DNA of 64,000 nt from JAHFUA01 sp963733935 (lineage in GTDB: Bacteria; Acidobacteriota; Terriglobia; Terriglobales; Acidobacteriaceae), in the NCBI GenBank assembly GCA_963733935.1, contig CAVTEQ010000006.1, positions 1 through 64,000 on the forward strand, given 5' to 3'. Under the pieces are notes generated by a model. That model worked only from the letters and a program-made list of their open reading frames with translations. It was not told where the DNA came from and did not search any database. Shown piece by piece: positions 25,843 through 35,263 of the stretch (the first letter of the stretch is position 1; each line of letters starts with the position of its first letter). The position numbers and the translations under genes were made by a program.

Positions 25843-25881
25843 GTAAAGATCCATCGCGTGTTAGTAAAGATAGGCTTTACT
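25843..25881. promoter_or_regulatory. Candidate regulator site: GTAAAGAT repeats upstream of the c-di-GMP gene
   Basis: GTAAAGAT occurs at 25843 and 25864, 21 bp apart (two helical turns). The second copy forms an inverted repeat AGTAAAG-ATAGG-CTTTACT (25863-25881). It lies about 90-130 bp upstream of the GGDEF-EAL gene. The same core is upstream of the hybrid kinase at 22646-22653. Confidence 0.45.
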
Positions 25882-25949
25882 TTAGCGAAGACAGACTGTT
25901 CCAAAGAGGAAACACGGGCTCGACACTACTGTAGGTGGGCATTACAGGT

Positions 25950-26579
25950 TCAATGGTTTTGTCGAAGTGGAATCCCTATTTTCTCAGCCATCCTAACCAG
26001 GTCAGCCAAGGAGTTAGCGCCCATCTTTCGCATGAGTTGGCTGCGATGGACCTTGACACTTGCTTCGCTGGCTCCGATAGCGCCGGCTATTTGTTTGCTG
26101 AGGAAACCGGAAACTACCCAAGGCAGCACCTCTCGTTCGCGGGGCGTTAGAGATTCGAAGTGGTGCCGCAACACAGCGATTTCTGTATCACGTTGCCGCC
26201 TGCTGCGGTCTCGTTCCAGCGCGACGTGGACGGCATCGAGCAGGTCCTGATCGCGAAACGGCTTGGTGAGAAATTCGACCGCTCCCGCTTTCATGGCTCG
26301 CACCGTCATAGGAATGTCGCCATGCGCGGAGACAAAGATGATTGGAATGTGAATGCCCGCTTCGGCCAGCTGACGCTGGAAGTCGAGCCCGCTGATTCCG
26401 GGCAGTCTGATGTCGAGGACAAGACAGCTGGTTACGTTCGGAAGCTTGCTTTCCAAGAACTCGTGGGCGGACCCGAACGGCTCTACCTGCAGACCCACCG
26501 ATCCGATGAGGCGTTTAATTGCGCGACGAAACGATGGATTGTCGTCGACAACGAACACCGTGGCTTCAGGCTTGTTCAT
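25950..26579 (-). CDS. FixJ/NarL-type response regulator
   Basis: The start MNKPEATVFVVDDNPSF at 26579 is chosen because it overlaps the kinase stop by ATGA. The receiver has DD at 12-13, phospho-Asp D56 in LVLDIRLPG and KPF near 106. A linker leads to a LuxR-type HTH with LTPREREVLPWVVSGFLSKQ and VKVHRSQLMRKMGANSLAD. The arrangement is FixJ-like, and it is the cognate partner of the upstream MHYT kinase. Targets are unknown; control of respiration or redox genes would fit the sensor type. Confidence 0.92.
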   Translation of the reverse strand: MNKPEATVFVVDDNPSFRRAIKRLIGSVGLQVEPFGSAHEFLESKLPNVTSCLVLDIRLPGISGLDFQRQLAEAGIHIPIIFVSAHGDIPMTVRAMKAGAVEFLTKPFRDQDLLDAVHVALERDRSRRQRDTEIAVLRHHFESLTPREREVLPWVVSGFLSKQIAGAIGASEASVKVHRSQLMRKMGANSLADLVRMAEKIGIPLRQNH

Positions 26580-28162
26580 GACACTCTGTCCCCACTGATT
26601 GTTGTTGGCAGGATGAATTGAAAGAGCGCACCGTAGGACCTTGGTACGGCCCACAAACGACCGCCATGGGATTCGACAATGGAACGGCTGATCGACAATC
26701 CCATTCCGATACCCTGACGCTTTGTCGTAAAGAATGGTTCAAAGATGCGGTCAGCTTGCTCCGGATCGATTCCTATTCCGGAATCCTGAACTTCGATCAG
26801 CACGCCATCGGCGCTCTTTGCAGATCTAATCACAAGCTCTTTTGGCCGATCAGTGACAGTTCGCATCGCTTCGATTGCGTTCATGACCAGGTTGAACAAG
26901 ACTTGCTGCAATTGCACTCGGTCGCCGACTACAGGTGGCAGATCACTCGATAGGTCGAGCCTGAGAGAGACGTGATTTCGGATCGCCTCGCTGCGCACCA
27001 GGGTAGCCTCTTGAACCATTTCATTGATATCCAATTCCACCCTATCTGCCGTGTTCTTCGTCAAGAGCGCGCGAATTCGCGAAATGACATTGCTGGCCTG
27101 GCTTCCGTCATTCACGATCTCGGCAATCGCCTCCCGTATTTGCTGTAGGTTCGGCGCTCCACTGTCGAGTTGGCGCAACGCGAAACTCGCGTTTGTCACG
27201 ATCGAGCCCAGGGGTTGGTTGACTTCATGGGCAATTAAGGCAACCAGTTCTCCCATGGATAGGACGCGAGCGATGTGAGCAAGTTCCGCATGGGCCTCCT
27301 GTAACGCAGCTTCGGTGCGCTGACGGTTGTCCATTTCCTGTCGCAGCATGTCGTTGGTCGCAGCAAGCTCCCTCGTCCTCACGACGACCCGTTGTTCCAG
27401 GTCTTTTGCCTGCGCGGCCAGCCGCCGCTCGGCTGCGCACGTTAACACAGCCACGCCGAGGACCATCAACGTGACAATCCCAATCCCGGCGGTACCCAAG
27501 GAAGAGATGTCTATTGCGTGGGATAGGTCGGGGGCCGCAGCGGTGGGGAAAAAACTTGCAGAAGCCATGCCGGTGTAATGCATCGCAGAAACCGCGGCGC
27601 CCAGTAGCAGGGCACTCATTGCCTTCCGCGAAGGCGTGCCCTTGGTCTCCTCCCGCAAGTCAAAGGCGAATACCAGTGCGGCAAGTGAAAAGATTACCGC
27701 AAGCACGATGGACAAGGCGACGATCCGTAAGTTGTATCGACAGACCGCGGCCAGGCGCATAGCATCCATGCCGATGTAATGCAACCCAGCGATGCCGCCG
27801 CCCATGGTGACACTACCGGCGAAAGCGCGACGGTGGCCCATTGTCTTCCGACTCACCACATACAAAGCGAATGCCGAGCTCAGAATACTGGTCAGGAGTG
27901 CCGCCAGAGCGGTCGGCCAGTTGTAGCTGATTGAAAAAGGCAAGTTAAAGGCCAGCATGCCAACGAAGTGCATCGACCAAATGCCCGCCCCCATCGCCAC
28001 CGCCCCACCGGTGAGCCAGACCGATCGCGCCCAGCCGCTCGCGGCGGTCACCCTTCCCGCAAGATCCAGCGCGGCGTAGGACGCGGATACTCCAATTAAC
28101 ACAGATAGGGCTACGTACGGATAGTTGTAGGAGCTGGCTAGAGCCGCGCTTTCAGAGATCAT
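26576..28162 (-). CDS. MHYT-domain sensor histidine kinase
   Basis: The start MISESAALASSYNYPYVALS at 28162 has AGAGGAG about 11 bases upstream. Seven hydrophobic segments carry three MHYT-type repeats (WSMHFVGM, GLHYIGM and SAMHYTGM), whose His and Met residues are proposed to bind copper or a diatomic gas ligand. A coiled-coil then leads to HisKA with IAHEVNQPLG and HATPase with NAIEAM, DSGIGI and GIGMGLSISR. All kinase boxes are complete. The stop overlaps the FixJ-type regulator by four bases, so the two form one system. Confidence 0.93.
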   Translation of the reverse strand: MISESAALASSYNYPYVALSVLIGVSASYAALDLAGRVTAASGWARSVWLTGGAVAMGAGIWSMHFVGMLAFNLPFSISYNWPTALAALLTSILSSAFALYVVSRKTMGHRRAFAGSVTMGGGIAGLHYIGMDAMRLAAVCRYNLRIVALSIVLAVIFSLAALVFAFDLREETKGTPSRKAMSALLLGAAVSAMHYTGMASASFFPTAAAPDLSHAIDISSLGTAGIGIVTLMVLGVAVLTCAAERRLAAQAKDLEQRVVVRTRELAATNDMLRQEMDNRQRTEAALQEAHAELAHIARVLSMGELVALIAHEVNQPLGSIVTNASFALRQLDSGAPNLQQIREAIAEIVNDGSQASNVISRIRALLTKNTADRVELDINEMVQEATLVRSEAIRNHVSLRLDLSSDLPPVVGDRVQLQQVLFNLVMNAIEAMRTVTDRPKELVIRSAKSADGVLIEVQDSGIGIDPEQADRIFEPFFTTKRQGIGMGLSISRSIVESHGGRLWAVPRSYGALFQFILPTTISGDRVS

Positions 28163-28309
28163 TACAGTCGATCTCCTCTGCCGGTTTTGGGGGAAGCCCC
28201 AAAGTCGCCTCGCAATAGTGTACGCCTGCTCAACCGGAAGAGGCACGGTTGATGCCATGGTGGTCCCGGGCTTCGTTTTCGCGGGAAGAACGCCCAACTT
28301 TTCCGGGCG

Positions 28310-28640
28310 ACTTCGCCTCCGCTCCCTAAGTCTGAGGAAGCGCGTCTCGCCATTCTCGAATCGAAGGCTCCTGAAGGCTCATTCGCGGTCGTACCTTGCG
28401 CGGACGACAAATCCGGCCAAGTGACAATTCGCGAGCAAGAAGTAGACGTTACCTACGAAATCTGGCGGTTTGAAATGAACGGCAGCGTGTTCGCATACAA
28501 ACTCGTAGGCGGATGGGCCTCCGGAAGCGGAAACCAGCGCGTTCATTTTGGTACAGCCACCAGCCTCTTGTTTTATGACCCGGACGGCTGTGGGCGGTTC
28601 AAAGTGATGCGGGACGCCGATGGCGATGGGCCCTTCACGC
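28310..28640 (+). pseudogene. C-terminal fragment of an unidentified protein
   Basis: The open frame reads LPKSEEARLAILESKAPEGS, then VTIREQEVDVTYEIWRFEMN and VHFGTATSLLFYDPDGCGRF. It is beta-rich and looks like the middle of an exported protein. It is cut at about 28640 by a transposase fragment and has no visible start. The family is not recognised. Confidence 0.4.
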
Positions 28641-28800
28641 GAAACTTGCACACCGTGGTCTCATCCGGTACCGGCTCGCGCCCCAGATCAATCCCCACAA
28701 ACTGCCGCATCACCGGCGAGTCATACAGCGCTTCTTCCACCGCCGGATCCGACAGATTGAACCACTGCTGGGTCGCCTCGAATCGCTCCCGAATACCGTG
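28640..28800 (-). pseudogene. IS5-family transposase fragment
   Basis: The minus strand encodes QQWFNLSDPAVEEALYDSPV, then MRQFVGIDLGREPVPDETT and VCKFR. This is the N-terminal DUF772-type domain of IS5-group transposases, cut after KFR before the catalytic core. It belongs to a different subgroup from the IS5 remnant at 119-812. Confidence 0.8.
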
Positions 28801-29402
28801 GGGCGATACCGTCCAGGCCTCGAATGGGAGGACGTGCAATTCCTGCCATGTTTCGCTGACGCCTGTCCACGCCAATTAGGGGTGAACTGCCACGCGGGGT
28901 GAAGTTTCGGCCAAGGCGCTCAAGCGGGCAATCGCATCTTCTTCAGGAAGGCGGCGTAGCGCGGGTCGCGCTCCAGGTTCTTCAAATGTGAAGGCGCGGT
29001 CTTTTTTCGTTCCGCGGAAACGCATCACTGCGCGCATGGCCACGTCCTGCTTGCGAAGGCGAGTGAAATCACGCCCGAGAATCGGTTCCGGTGTGGCCCG
29101 CGAAGTGGCGACGACGGCGAGGCGTTCTGCGAGATCTGGGGTCTTGGACTAACGATTGTCACGGCAACTGGAACGCTTCCGCTTTGGTGCGCACGCCCTG
29201 AAATGCACACGTCCGACGGCACAGGCGTTGCTCATCGTGCAGCTGGGCGCTTCGCACAGCAAGTCAGCGCCGGCCAAACGTGTTCCCGCTCGCAAGTTGT
29301 CTTTATGCCAGACGGCTAGCGTTTCCATGCTCAGGTTGTCGCGCCCGGCGTGAATCGTAAATCGATCACGGACATCCCATGTTGAAGTAAGGACGATACC
29401 TC
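28801..29402. other. Decayed region
   Basis: Minus-strand codons near 29080-28870 give RDFTRLRKQDVAMRAVMRFR and ARPALRRLPEEDAIARLSAL, a protein-like relic with no start or family. The rest shows nothing I can support. Confidence 0.35.
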
Positions 29403-30060
29403 ATGGCGACGGATATTAGGCCGGCGGTTCCGCCCGGCTCCGAACAACCTCCTGCGCGCACCTGGCGAGAGCGCTTAAAAGCGCTTGAAAATGTCAGACC
29501 GCTGCTGAAGATGGTGTGGCAGACAAGCCCATCCTTGGCGCTGATCTCCATCATTTGCCGCTTGGTGCGAGCCATCCTGCCGGTGGCAACTCTCTACATC
29601 GGAAAGCTCATTATTGATGCGGTTGTTCGCAGCGTACGTGGCGGCCGAATAGACGCAGGGTACATTTGGAAGCTCGTAGCAATTGAGTTGGCGCTGGCGG
29701 TGCTATCTGACTTTCTCGGCAGGACCGTGGCGTTAGCTGACAGCCTGCTCGGCGACCGGTTCACGAATCGCGTGAGTGTTGACCTCATGCGGCACGCCTC
29801 GACACTCGACCTGGCCCACTTCGAGGAGCCGGAGTTTTACGACAAGCTGGAGCGCGCTCGCCGCCAGACGATGGCCCGCATGCAGCTGATGTCCGAGGTG
29901 ATGGGAACGGCACAGGATCTGGTCACGCTGGCTACCTTGACCTCGGCACTCCTGGTGTTCTCCCCCTGGCTGCTGTTGATGCTGGTTTGCGCCGTGCTTC
30001 CCGCGTTCCTTGGCGAAACGCATTTCGCATCGCTCAGCTATTCGTTGCTCTATTCTCTTT
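29403..30060 (+). pseudogene. ABC exporter (type I, HlyB/MsbA-like) N-terminal fragment
   Basis: The start MATDIRPAVPPGSEQPPART is followed by membrane segments of an ABC transporter transmembrane domain: LALISIICRLVRAILPVATL, LVAIELALAVLSDFLGR and LVTLATLTSALLVFSPWLLL. The coupling-helix region FYDKLERARRQTMARMQ is also present. Reading stops making sense after HFASLSYSLLYS, where a relic of a LuxR regulator abuts. Full exporters have about 600 residues; the nucleotide-binding domain is missing. Confidence 0.75.
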
Positions 30061-30067
30061 TGGCTGC

Positions 30068-30365
30068 TCACGTTTGACTTACCTTCTTTCCCGGAGATAG
30101 AGCGGAGACATGGTTGTGTACCGCCACCAGTTGTGGGGCATTGTCGGAGGAGGTCGATATCTCTGCGCGCTTGGAATTGCTCAGCGCGTACAGCACCAGT
30201 TCAACCCGGTTGGAGATTCCGAGCTTGTCGAAGATATGGAACAGGTAGTTCTTCACCGTGTTTTCGGCGAGGTTTAGTCGTCGCCCGATATCGCGATTCC
30301 CGAGTCCATCTGCGACCAGACGCACCAGGTCTTCTTCCTGCGCCTCCGGGGCCCGTCGCCCGCAT
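30068..30365 (-). pseudogene. LuxR-type response regulator, C-terminal fragment
   Basis: The minus strand encodes EEDLVRLVADGLGNRDIGRR and LNLAENTVKNYLFHIFDKLG, then ISNRVELVLYALSNSK. This is a NarL/LuxR HTH and tail as found in acidobacterial response regulators. The receiver domain is missing and is replaced upstream by unrelated sequence. The C-terminal 30 residues run up to the cut ABC gene. Confidence 0.7.
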
Positions 30366-30399
30366 CGTGATGGGTGGGTTGACGCGGCCTGCGTGGCCT

Positions 30400-30569
30400 C
30401 CGCCGCTGGCGAGAGCTTTATTGTCGGGTCACTTCTGGGGGTTGAGGGTGCGCTTGCGGGCACATTCAGCGGCGACCAGGTGCGGACACGTTTGGTGAAG
30501 ACCCTCGGCACGCCCGATTATGTTGTGGCTGTTTTGGAAGATCTCGTGGCCATTGGCGGCTCGCTGTGA
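30400..30569 (+). pseudogene. DUF4126-like membrane protein, C-terminal fragment
   Basis: The plus strand reads GESFIVGSLLGVEGALAGTF and then VRTRLVKTLGTPDYVVAVLE and DLVAIGGSL, followed by a stop. The RTRLVKxLGxPDxVVAxxED pattern is what I recall for the end of DUF4126-type membrane proteins. No start or N-terminal half is present. Another decayed stretch to about 30820 follows. Confidence 0.45.
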
Positions 30570-30820
30570 CTGGAAATCATGGTCGACGACGAGCATCTTC
30601 GTGCCGGACTGCAGTTCGCACACCCACGGGCGACAGGTGTTTATGCCCGGCAACCAGCCCCATTATGCAACTAGATACGTAAGAACGACCACACCGATCT
30701 GCATTCTTTAGGTTAAGATGTTGATTACGAGTCCCGTTTCTGTTGCGCTGAGCAACACCCGCAGTCCTGCTTGCTGGTTTCTTCTCATTCTCAACTGCGA
30801 GTATCGAGAGAGGGTGAGGA

Positions 30821-31150
30821 ATGGACAGGCCGAATCGAATTGCGGACGTTACTCACCAGCTTCTCGACTCTTGGCTCGAGGAACGCGAAAAAGATGCACG
30901 GGAGGACATCAGGCGACAAGCGCAGAGAACCGCTGGAACTGGCTCGGGCAAAGGGCAACCCGCGAATTTTATCTCTATTGCGGAGGACATGACGGAGCGC
31001 AAGCAGGCAGAGGCGAGGCTGCAGGAGAGCAACACTCGGAGGGAAAGGCGCTTCCGCGCTATCTATCAACATGCTGGGGTGGGCATCGCCGAAATCGGGG
31101 CAGATGGCCAGTTCCTGAGGACCAACCCTGCCTACGCTGGCCATAAAGCA
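30821..31150 (+). pseudogene. PAS-domain sensor fragment
   Basis: After an N-terminal scrap (RIADVTHQLLDSWLEERE), the frame reads NFISIAEDMTERKQAEARLQ, a PAC end, and then RERRFRAIYQHAGVGIAEIG and ADGQFLRTNPAYA, the start of a second PAS. It breaks off there. Neighbouring frames hold further PAS-like scraps, so several frameshifts are present. It is the remnant of a PAS histidine kinase. Confidence 0.6.
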
Positions 31151-31247
31151 GTTCCTCCATATCTCATACAATATCATACATTCGCATAATTCAATGCGTC
31201 AAGAGATATATTGGCCAATCTCATTCGTTCTCTTACAATCCCCACGA

Positions 31248-31445
31248 ATGAGGAAGAATGCCCCGCTCGCGTTTCGGATTTCTGACGACCTTAAGAGTGA
31301 TCTGCAACAGATTGCCGAAAGCGAGGCACGAAGCGTCTCGCAACTTTGTGAAATTCTGCTGAAATTGGGGGTCGAATCGTACAGGAGGGATGGCCCAAAA
31401 TACCTCCAGCGGTTCCTATCCCGCCGTAAGGAATCGCCCACCTAG
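31248..31445 (+). CDS. Ribbon-helix-helix (CopG/Arc-like) protein (65 aa)
   Basis: The start MRKNAPLAFRISDDLKSDLQ at 31248 gives a short strand (PLAFRIS) and two helices (DDLKSDLQQIAESEA and SVSQLCEILLKLGVESY), the plan of RHH regulators and antitoxins, plus a basic tail. No toxin gene follows, so it is either a solo regulator or an orphan antitoxin. The upstream 70 bp are AT-rich and contain AATATCATACATTCGCATAA, a plausible promoter region. The interval from 31446 to 31630 shows no gene. Confidence 0.65.
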   Translation: MRKNAPLAFRISDDLKSDLQQIAESEARSVSQLCEILLKLGVESYRRDGPKYLQRFLSRRKESPT

Positions 31446-31630
31446 ACGATAGATGGCGCTCTGTAGCAGGGCCGGCCCTTGAGGGGCGAGGTTTTCTACG
31501 CCCGAGCCGACGCAGCATCTTGCGGTCGACGCCAACTATCCCCTCCGCGGGCAAATCCGCCGTTTGCTTTTCATTGACTTAGCTTGAGCTGCCGCCCTAC
31601 CATGAGCGCTCTCGTTTCCCCACTGCATTC

Positions 31631-34276
31631 ATGATCGGCCAGACCATCTTGCACTACCACATCGTCGAGAAGCTGGGCGGCGGCGGGATGGGTGTGGTCT
31701 ACAAGGCCGAGGACACCCGCCTGCACCGCTTCGTGGCCCTTAAGTTTCTGCCGGAAGAGGTTGCTCGTGACCCGCAGGCACTTGCCCGCTTTGAACGCGA
31801 AGCCCAAGTTGCGTCTGCACTGAATCACCCCAATATTTGCACGATTCACGACGTTGGCGAGCAGGATGGGCGGGTGTTCATCGCTATGGAACTGCTCGAA
31901 GGGGAGACGCTCAAACACCACATCGAGGGCAAGGCTCTAAAAGTAGAGCAGGTGTTGGAACTGGGCATCCAGATTGCCGATGCGCTGGATGCGGCCCATG
32001 CCAGGGGCATCATCCATCGCGACATCAAGCCCGCTAACATCTTCTTGACCCATCGGGGCCAGGTCAAGGTACTGGATTTCGGGTTGGCTAAGCTAGGCGA
32101 AAACCGCAAGCAAGCGGCGGAAATCACCGCCACAGCTACCAAAGAGCAGTTGACCAGCCCAGGCTCAGCTGTGGGTACGGTAGCTTACATGTCGCCCGAG
32201 CAGGCTCGCGGCGAGAACCTTGATCCGCGCACGGATGTGTTTTCGTTCGGTCTAGTGCTCTACGAGATGGCTACCGGGCAGAGGGCGTTCGATGGCAGCA
32301 CCTCCGCGGTGATTTTCAACGCCATCCTAGAGCGCGCACCATTGGCGCCGTCCAAGTTAAACGCGGGAGTCCCTGCCAAGTTGGAGGAGATTATCGACAA
32401 GGCACTCGATAAAGATCTCAACATGCGCTACCAGACCGCCGCGGAAGCGCGTAACGATCTGAAACGTCTGAAGCGCACGCTGGATTCCGGACAGACCGCG
32501 GGAGCGGCAGCTGCTTCCAGCGTCGGTACCGTCACCGTGGCGGAAGCGCGCGAAGGGGGCACCAGGGTCGTCGGTTTGCCTAGAACGAACCTTTCCCGAT
32601 GGGTGACTGTGGCAGTGATTCTCATCATGCTGGCCGTGGCGGCAGTTGCGTTTTTCCTAGGCCAGAGAATCGCGAAGACACCCATGCCTCGATATCACCT
32701 GCTCACCTTTCGTCGAGGTGTGATTCGCACGGCAAAACTTGCTCCCGACGGGCAAACCGTGATTTACAGCGCCGCTTGGGAGGGCACACCCGTGGAGGTT
32801 TTCACCACACGCCCGGAAAGTCCAGAGTCGCGCTCGCTGGGACTTGCGAAAGCCGAGATTCTGGCGGTCTCGCCTACCGGAGAACTCGCGGTGCTGCTCA
32901 ACAGCCGACAGATCAAGTCGATGGCTTTTACCGGCACACTTGCGAGAGTGCCGTTGGTGGGTGGAGCTCCGCGCGAGGTTCTGGAAAACGTCCAATGGGC
33001 GGATTGGTCTCCCGATGGTACAGGTCTCGCCGCTGTGCGCGAGGTGGGGGGGCGCAATCGCCTGGAATACCCGATCGGGAAGGTCCTTTACGAAACCGGT
33101 GGTTGGATCAGCAACCCAAGGTTCTCTCCCAGAGGCAACTCAATCGCGTTCGTGGATCACCCGATACAAGGCGACACGATCGGTGCAATTGCCCTCGTGG
33201 ACCTTGCGGGAAACAAACGAATGCTTTCAGGCGTGCAGACCGGGGGCGCGATGGGTCTGGCATGGTCTATGGGCGGCGACGAGGTATGGTTCACGGCCGT
33301 CCAGGTTGGAATTGATCGCGCGGTGATGGCCGTCAACCTTGAAGGGCGGGAGCGGATGGTTGTGCGCGTGCCCGGCGATTTGACTCTGCAAGACATAGGG
33401 CACGACGGCCGGGTTCTGCTAACACGTGACAATTGGCGTCGTGGGATGACGGTGCTGGCTCCTGGCGCGCAATCGGAGCGAGACTTTACTTGGCTTGACT
33501 GGTCATACCCGTCGGACATTTCTGCGGACGGCAAAACCCTGCTGTTTGTCGAACAGGGGGAGGCGGGCGGGCCCACCTATGCGGTTTACCTTAGAAGAAC
33601 GGATGGTTCCCCTGCGGTCCGTCTTGGCACGGGCTCGGCGTTGGCCTTGTCGCCGGACGGAAGATGGGCACTTTGCACCCGCCCCGACACGCTCACGGAT
33701 CTCTTTCTCCTACCCACGAAGGCCGGGGAGTCCCGGCCCCTTCCCCACGGTCCCCTGAGTCAAATCAATAGCAACCGCGCGGTATGGTTTCCCGATGGCA
33801 AACGCATCCTGTTTTCCGGTAACGAGGCGGGCCACGGTGCGCGGCTATATGTGCAAGACCCGAACGGCGGAGATCCGCACCCCATTAGTCCTGAGGGAAC
33901 TGACGTGCTCACGTTTACAGTGTCGCCGGATGGTCGTGCCGTTGCAGCCGTCGGTCCGGACGGCAAGGGCTATCTGTTTCCTGTTCCCGCCGGCGAGGCT
34001 CGCCCGATTCGAGGTTTGGCCGAGGGAGAAGTGCCAGTTAGCTGGGGCCAAGAAGCCAATATCCTTTACGTCTACCTCCCCAGCGACCTCCCTGCCAAGG
34101 TGTACCGCTTGAATCTCAATAACGGCCAGCGGACACTCTGGAAGCAACTTATGCCTCCGGATCCCGCGGGGGTGGAGTATGTCGGCCCCATCCTGCCCAC
34201 TCCTGACGGAAGGGCTTACGTCTACGGCTATCGCCGGATGCTCTCTGACCTCTATGTAGTGGACGGTTTGAAGTAA
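31631..34276 (+). CDS. Ser/Thr protein kinase with C-terminal beta-propeller
   Basis: The 881-residue protein has a kinase domain with GGGGMGVVY (16-24), K38, HRDIKPAN (129-136), DFG (149-151) and GTVAYMSPEQ. A membrane helix lies at about 325-345. The rest is a WD40/TolB-like propeller of repeats with DG-type turns (LAPDGQTVIYSA, LSPDGRWALCT, VSPDGRAVAAVG). All catalytic residues are present. The propeller lies outside the membrane and may bind a ligand or partner protein. Such kinases are highly amplified in Acidobacteriota. The gene stands alone. Confidence 0.93.
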   Translation: MIGQTILHYHIVEKLGGGGMGVVYKAEDTRLHRFVALKFLPEEVARDPQALARFEREAQVASALNHPNICTIHDVGEQDGRVFIAMELLEGETLKHHIEGKALKVEQVLELGIQIADALDAAHARGIIHRDIKPANIFLTHRGQVKVLDFGLAKLGENRKQAAEITATATKEQLTSPGSAVGTVAYMSPEQARGENLDPRTDVFSFGLVLYEMATGQRAFDGSTSAVIFNAILERAPLAPSKLNAGVPAKLEEIIDKALDKDLNMRYQTAAEARNDLKRLKRTLDSGQTAGAAAASSVGTVTVAEAREGGTRVVGLPRTNLSRWVTVAVILIMLAVAAVAFFLGQRIAKTPMPRYHLLTFRRGVIRTAKLAPDGQTVIYSAAWEGTPVEVFTTRPESPESRSLGLAKAEILAVSPTGELAVLLNSRQIKSMAFTGTLARVPLVGGAPREVLENVQWADWSPDGTGLAAVREVGGRNRLEYPIGKVLYETGGWISNPRFSPRGNSIAFVDHPIQGDTIGAIALVDLAGNKRMLSGVQTGGAMGLAWSMGGDEVWFTAVQVGIDRAVMAVNLEGRERMVVRVPGDLTLQDIGHDGRVLLTRDNWRRGMTVLAPGAQSERDFTWLDWSYPSDISADGKTLLFVEQGEAGGPTYAVYLRRTDGSPAVRLGTGSALALSPDGRWALCTRPDTLTDLFLLPTKAGESRPLPHGPLSQINSNRAVWFPDGKRILFSGNEAGHGARLYVQDPNGGDPHPISPEGTDVLTFTVSPDGRAVAAVGPDGKGYLFPVPAGEARPIRGLAEGEVPVSWGQEANILYVYLPSDLPAKVYRLNLNNGQRTLWKQLMPPDPAGVEYVGPILPTPDGRAYVYGYRRMLSDLYVVDGLK

Positions 34277-34502
34277 GGATCAGGTAGGAGAGATAGCTGG
34301 TGCTGTTGCAGGCACACCGAAACCAATGAGGCTGGTCGTGAGCCAATTGCCGAAGCGTATACCGATTTTCTTGACGCCTTTCACCCTTCGGATACCCGCC
34401 GTCAAATCCGGACTCAGGAGCCCGCAGTCGGCAGAAGGGGCAAGCCTTCACTTCAAGCGTTGGGCGCTGGGTGAAAAAGCAGTTCTTGGAGCAGATCGCT
34501 TG

Positions 34503-35171
34503 CTACAAGGGCTCAGGACGAGCACGATGACTACCGAGTGTGAAGAATCCGGCGAGCAGTAGCGCCCAAGCCGCTCCCAGCGAGATGCCGCTCACGACGT
34601 CAGTCGCATAATGAACGCCAAGGTACACGCGTGAGGCACCAACCATGATAAGCACCGCCAACACGGCCAGAATAATTGCGGCTCTTGCGCCCGAGTGTTG
34701 TACATAACGGCCTGCGACGATCGCGATCGTCAAGTAAAGCGCGGAGGTTGAAACCGAATGTCCGCTCGGGTATGAGAAGCCTGACACTACGATCAACTGC
34801 TGGGCCTCCTCTGGACGAATTCTTTCGATGATGTTCTTGGTTACGAGCGTCAATATTCCTGCTCCCGCCGAAGCCGCTAACAATTGGAGGGCGCCCAGTC
34901 GGTCGCGCAACACCAGCAACACCAAGAGAGTGAAGGCAGAGAACAATACCACCAGGGTGATCGATCCCAGCGCTGTTACATCCATGGCCGTGGTCGTAAG
35001 CCAGGGGGTTCGCTTTTTGGCCACAGCAAGCAAGATCTCGCTGTCCATGGCCCCGACCTCTCCTTCAATCAACTCCCTTGTAATGCGGACGAACATCCCG
35101 AATGCGAGCGCGGCCCCGCCCAACCACAGAGAGAGGCGCCCAGCACGGGCTGAGAACAGAGTGCGACTCAT
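34503..35171 (-). CDS. PAP2-family membrane phosphatase
   Basis: The 222-residue protein has about six membrane helices and the three acid-phosphatase motifs: KNIIERIRP (a K-x6-RP type), SYPSGHS and SRVYLGVHYATD. The Lys, Arg, two His and Asp active-site residues are all present. By family it dephosphorylates lipid phosphates such as undecaprenyl or phosphatidyl phosphates at the outer face of the inner membrane. It sits next to a secreted protein gene on the same strand but 90 bp away. Its specificity cannot be told from sequence. Confidence 0.92.
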   Translation of the reverse strand: MSRTLFSARAGRLSLWLGGAALAFGMFVRITRELIEGEVGAMDSEILLAVAKKRTPWLTTTAMDVTALGSITLVVLFSAFTLLVLLVLRDRLGALQLLAASAGAGILTLVTKNIIERIRPEEAQQLIVVSGFSYPSGHSVSTSALYLTIAIVAGRYVQHSGARAAIILAVLAVLIMVGASRVYLGVHYATDVVSGISLGAAWALLLAGFFTLGSHRARPEPL

Positions 35172-35263
35172 GAATTCAACCTCGGGAACAACTCACGAAT
35201 CATCAGCTACTTGCCATCGGCGTATCTGTGAACAAAAGCTGGAAGAGCTACGAACTCCTGGCC

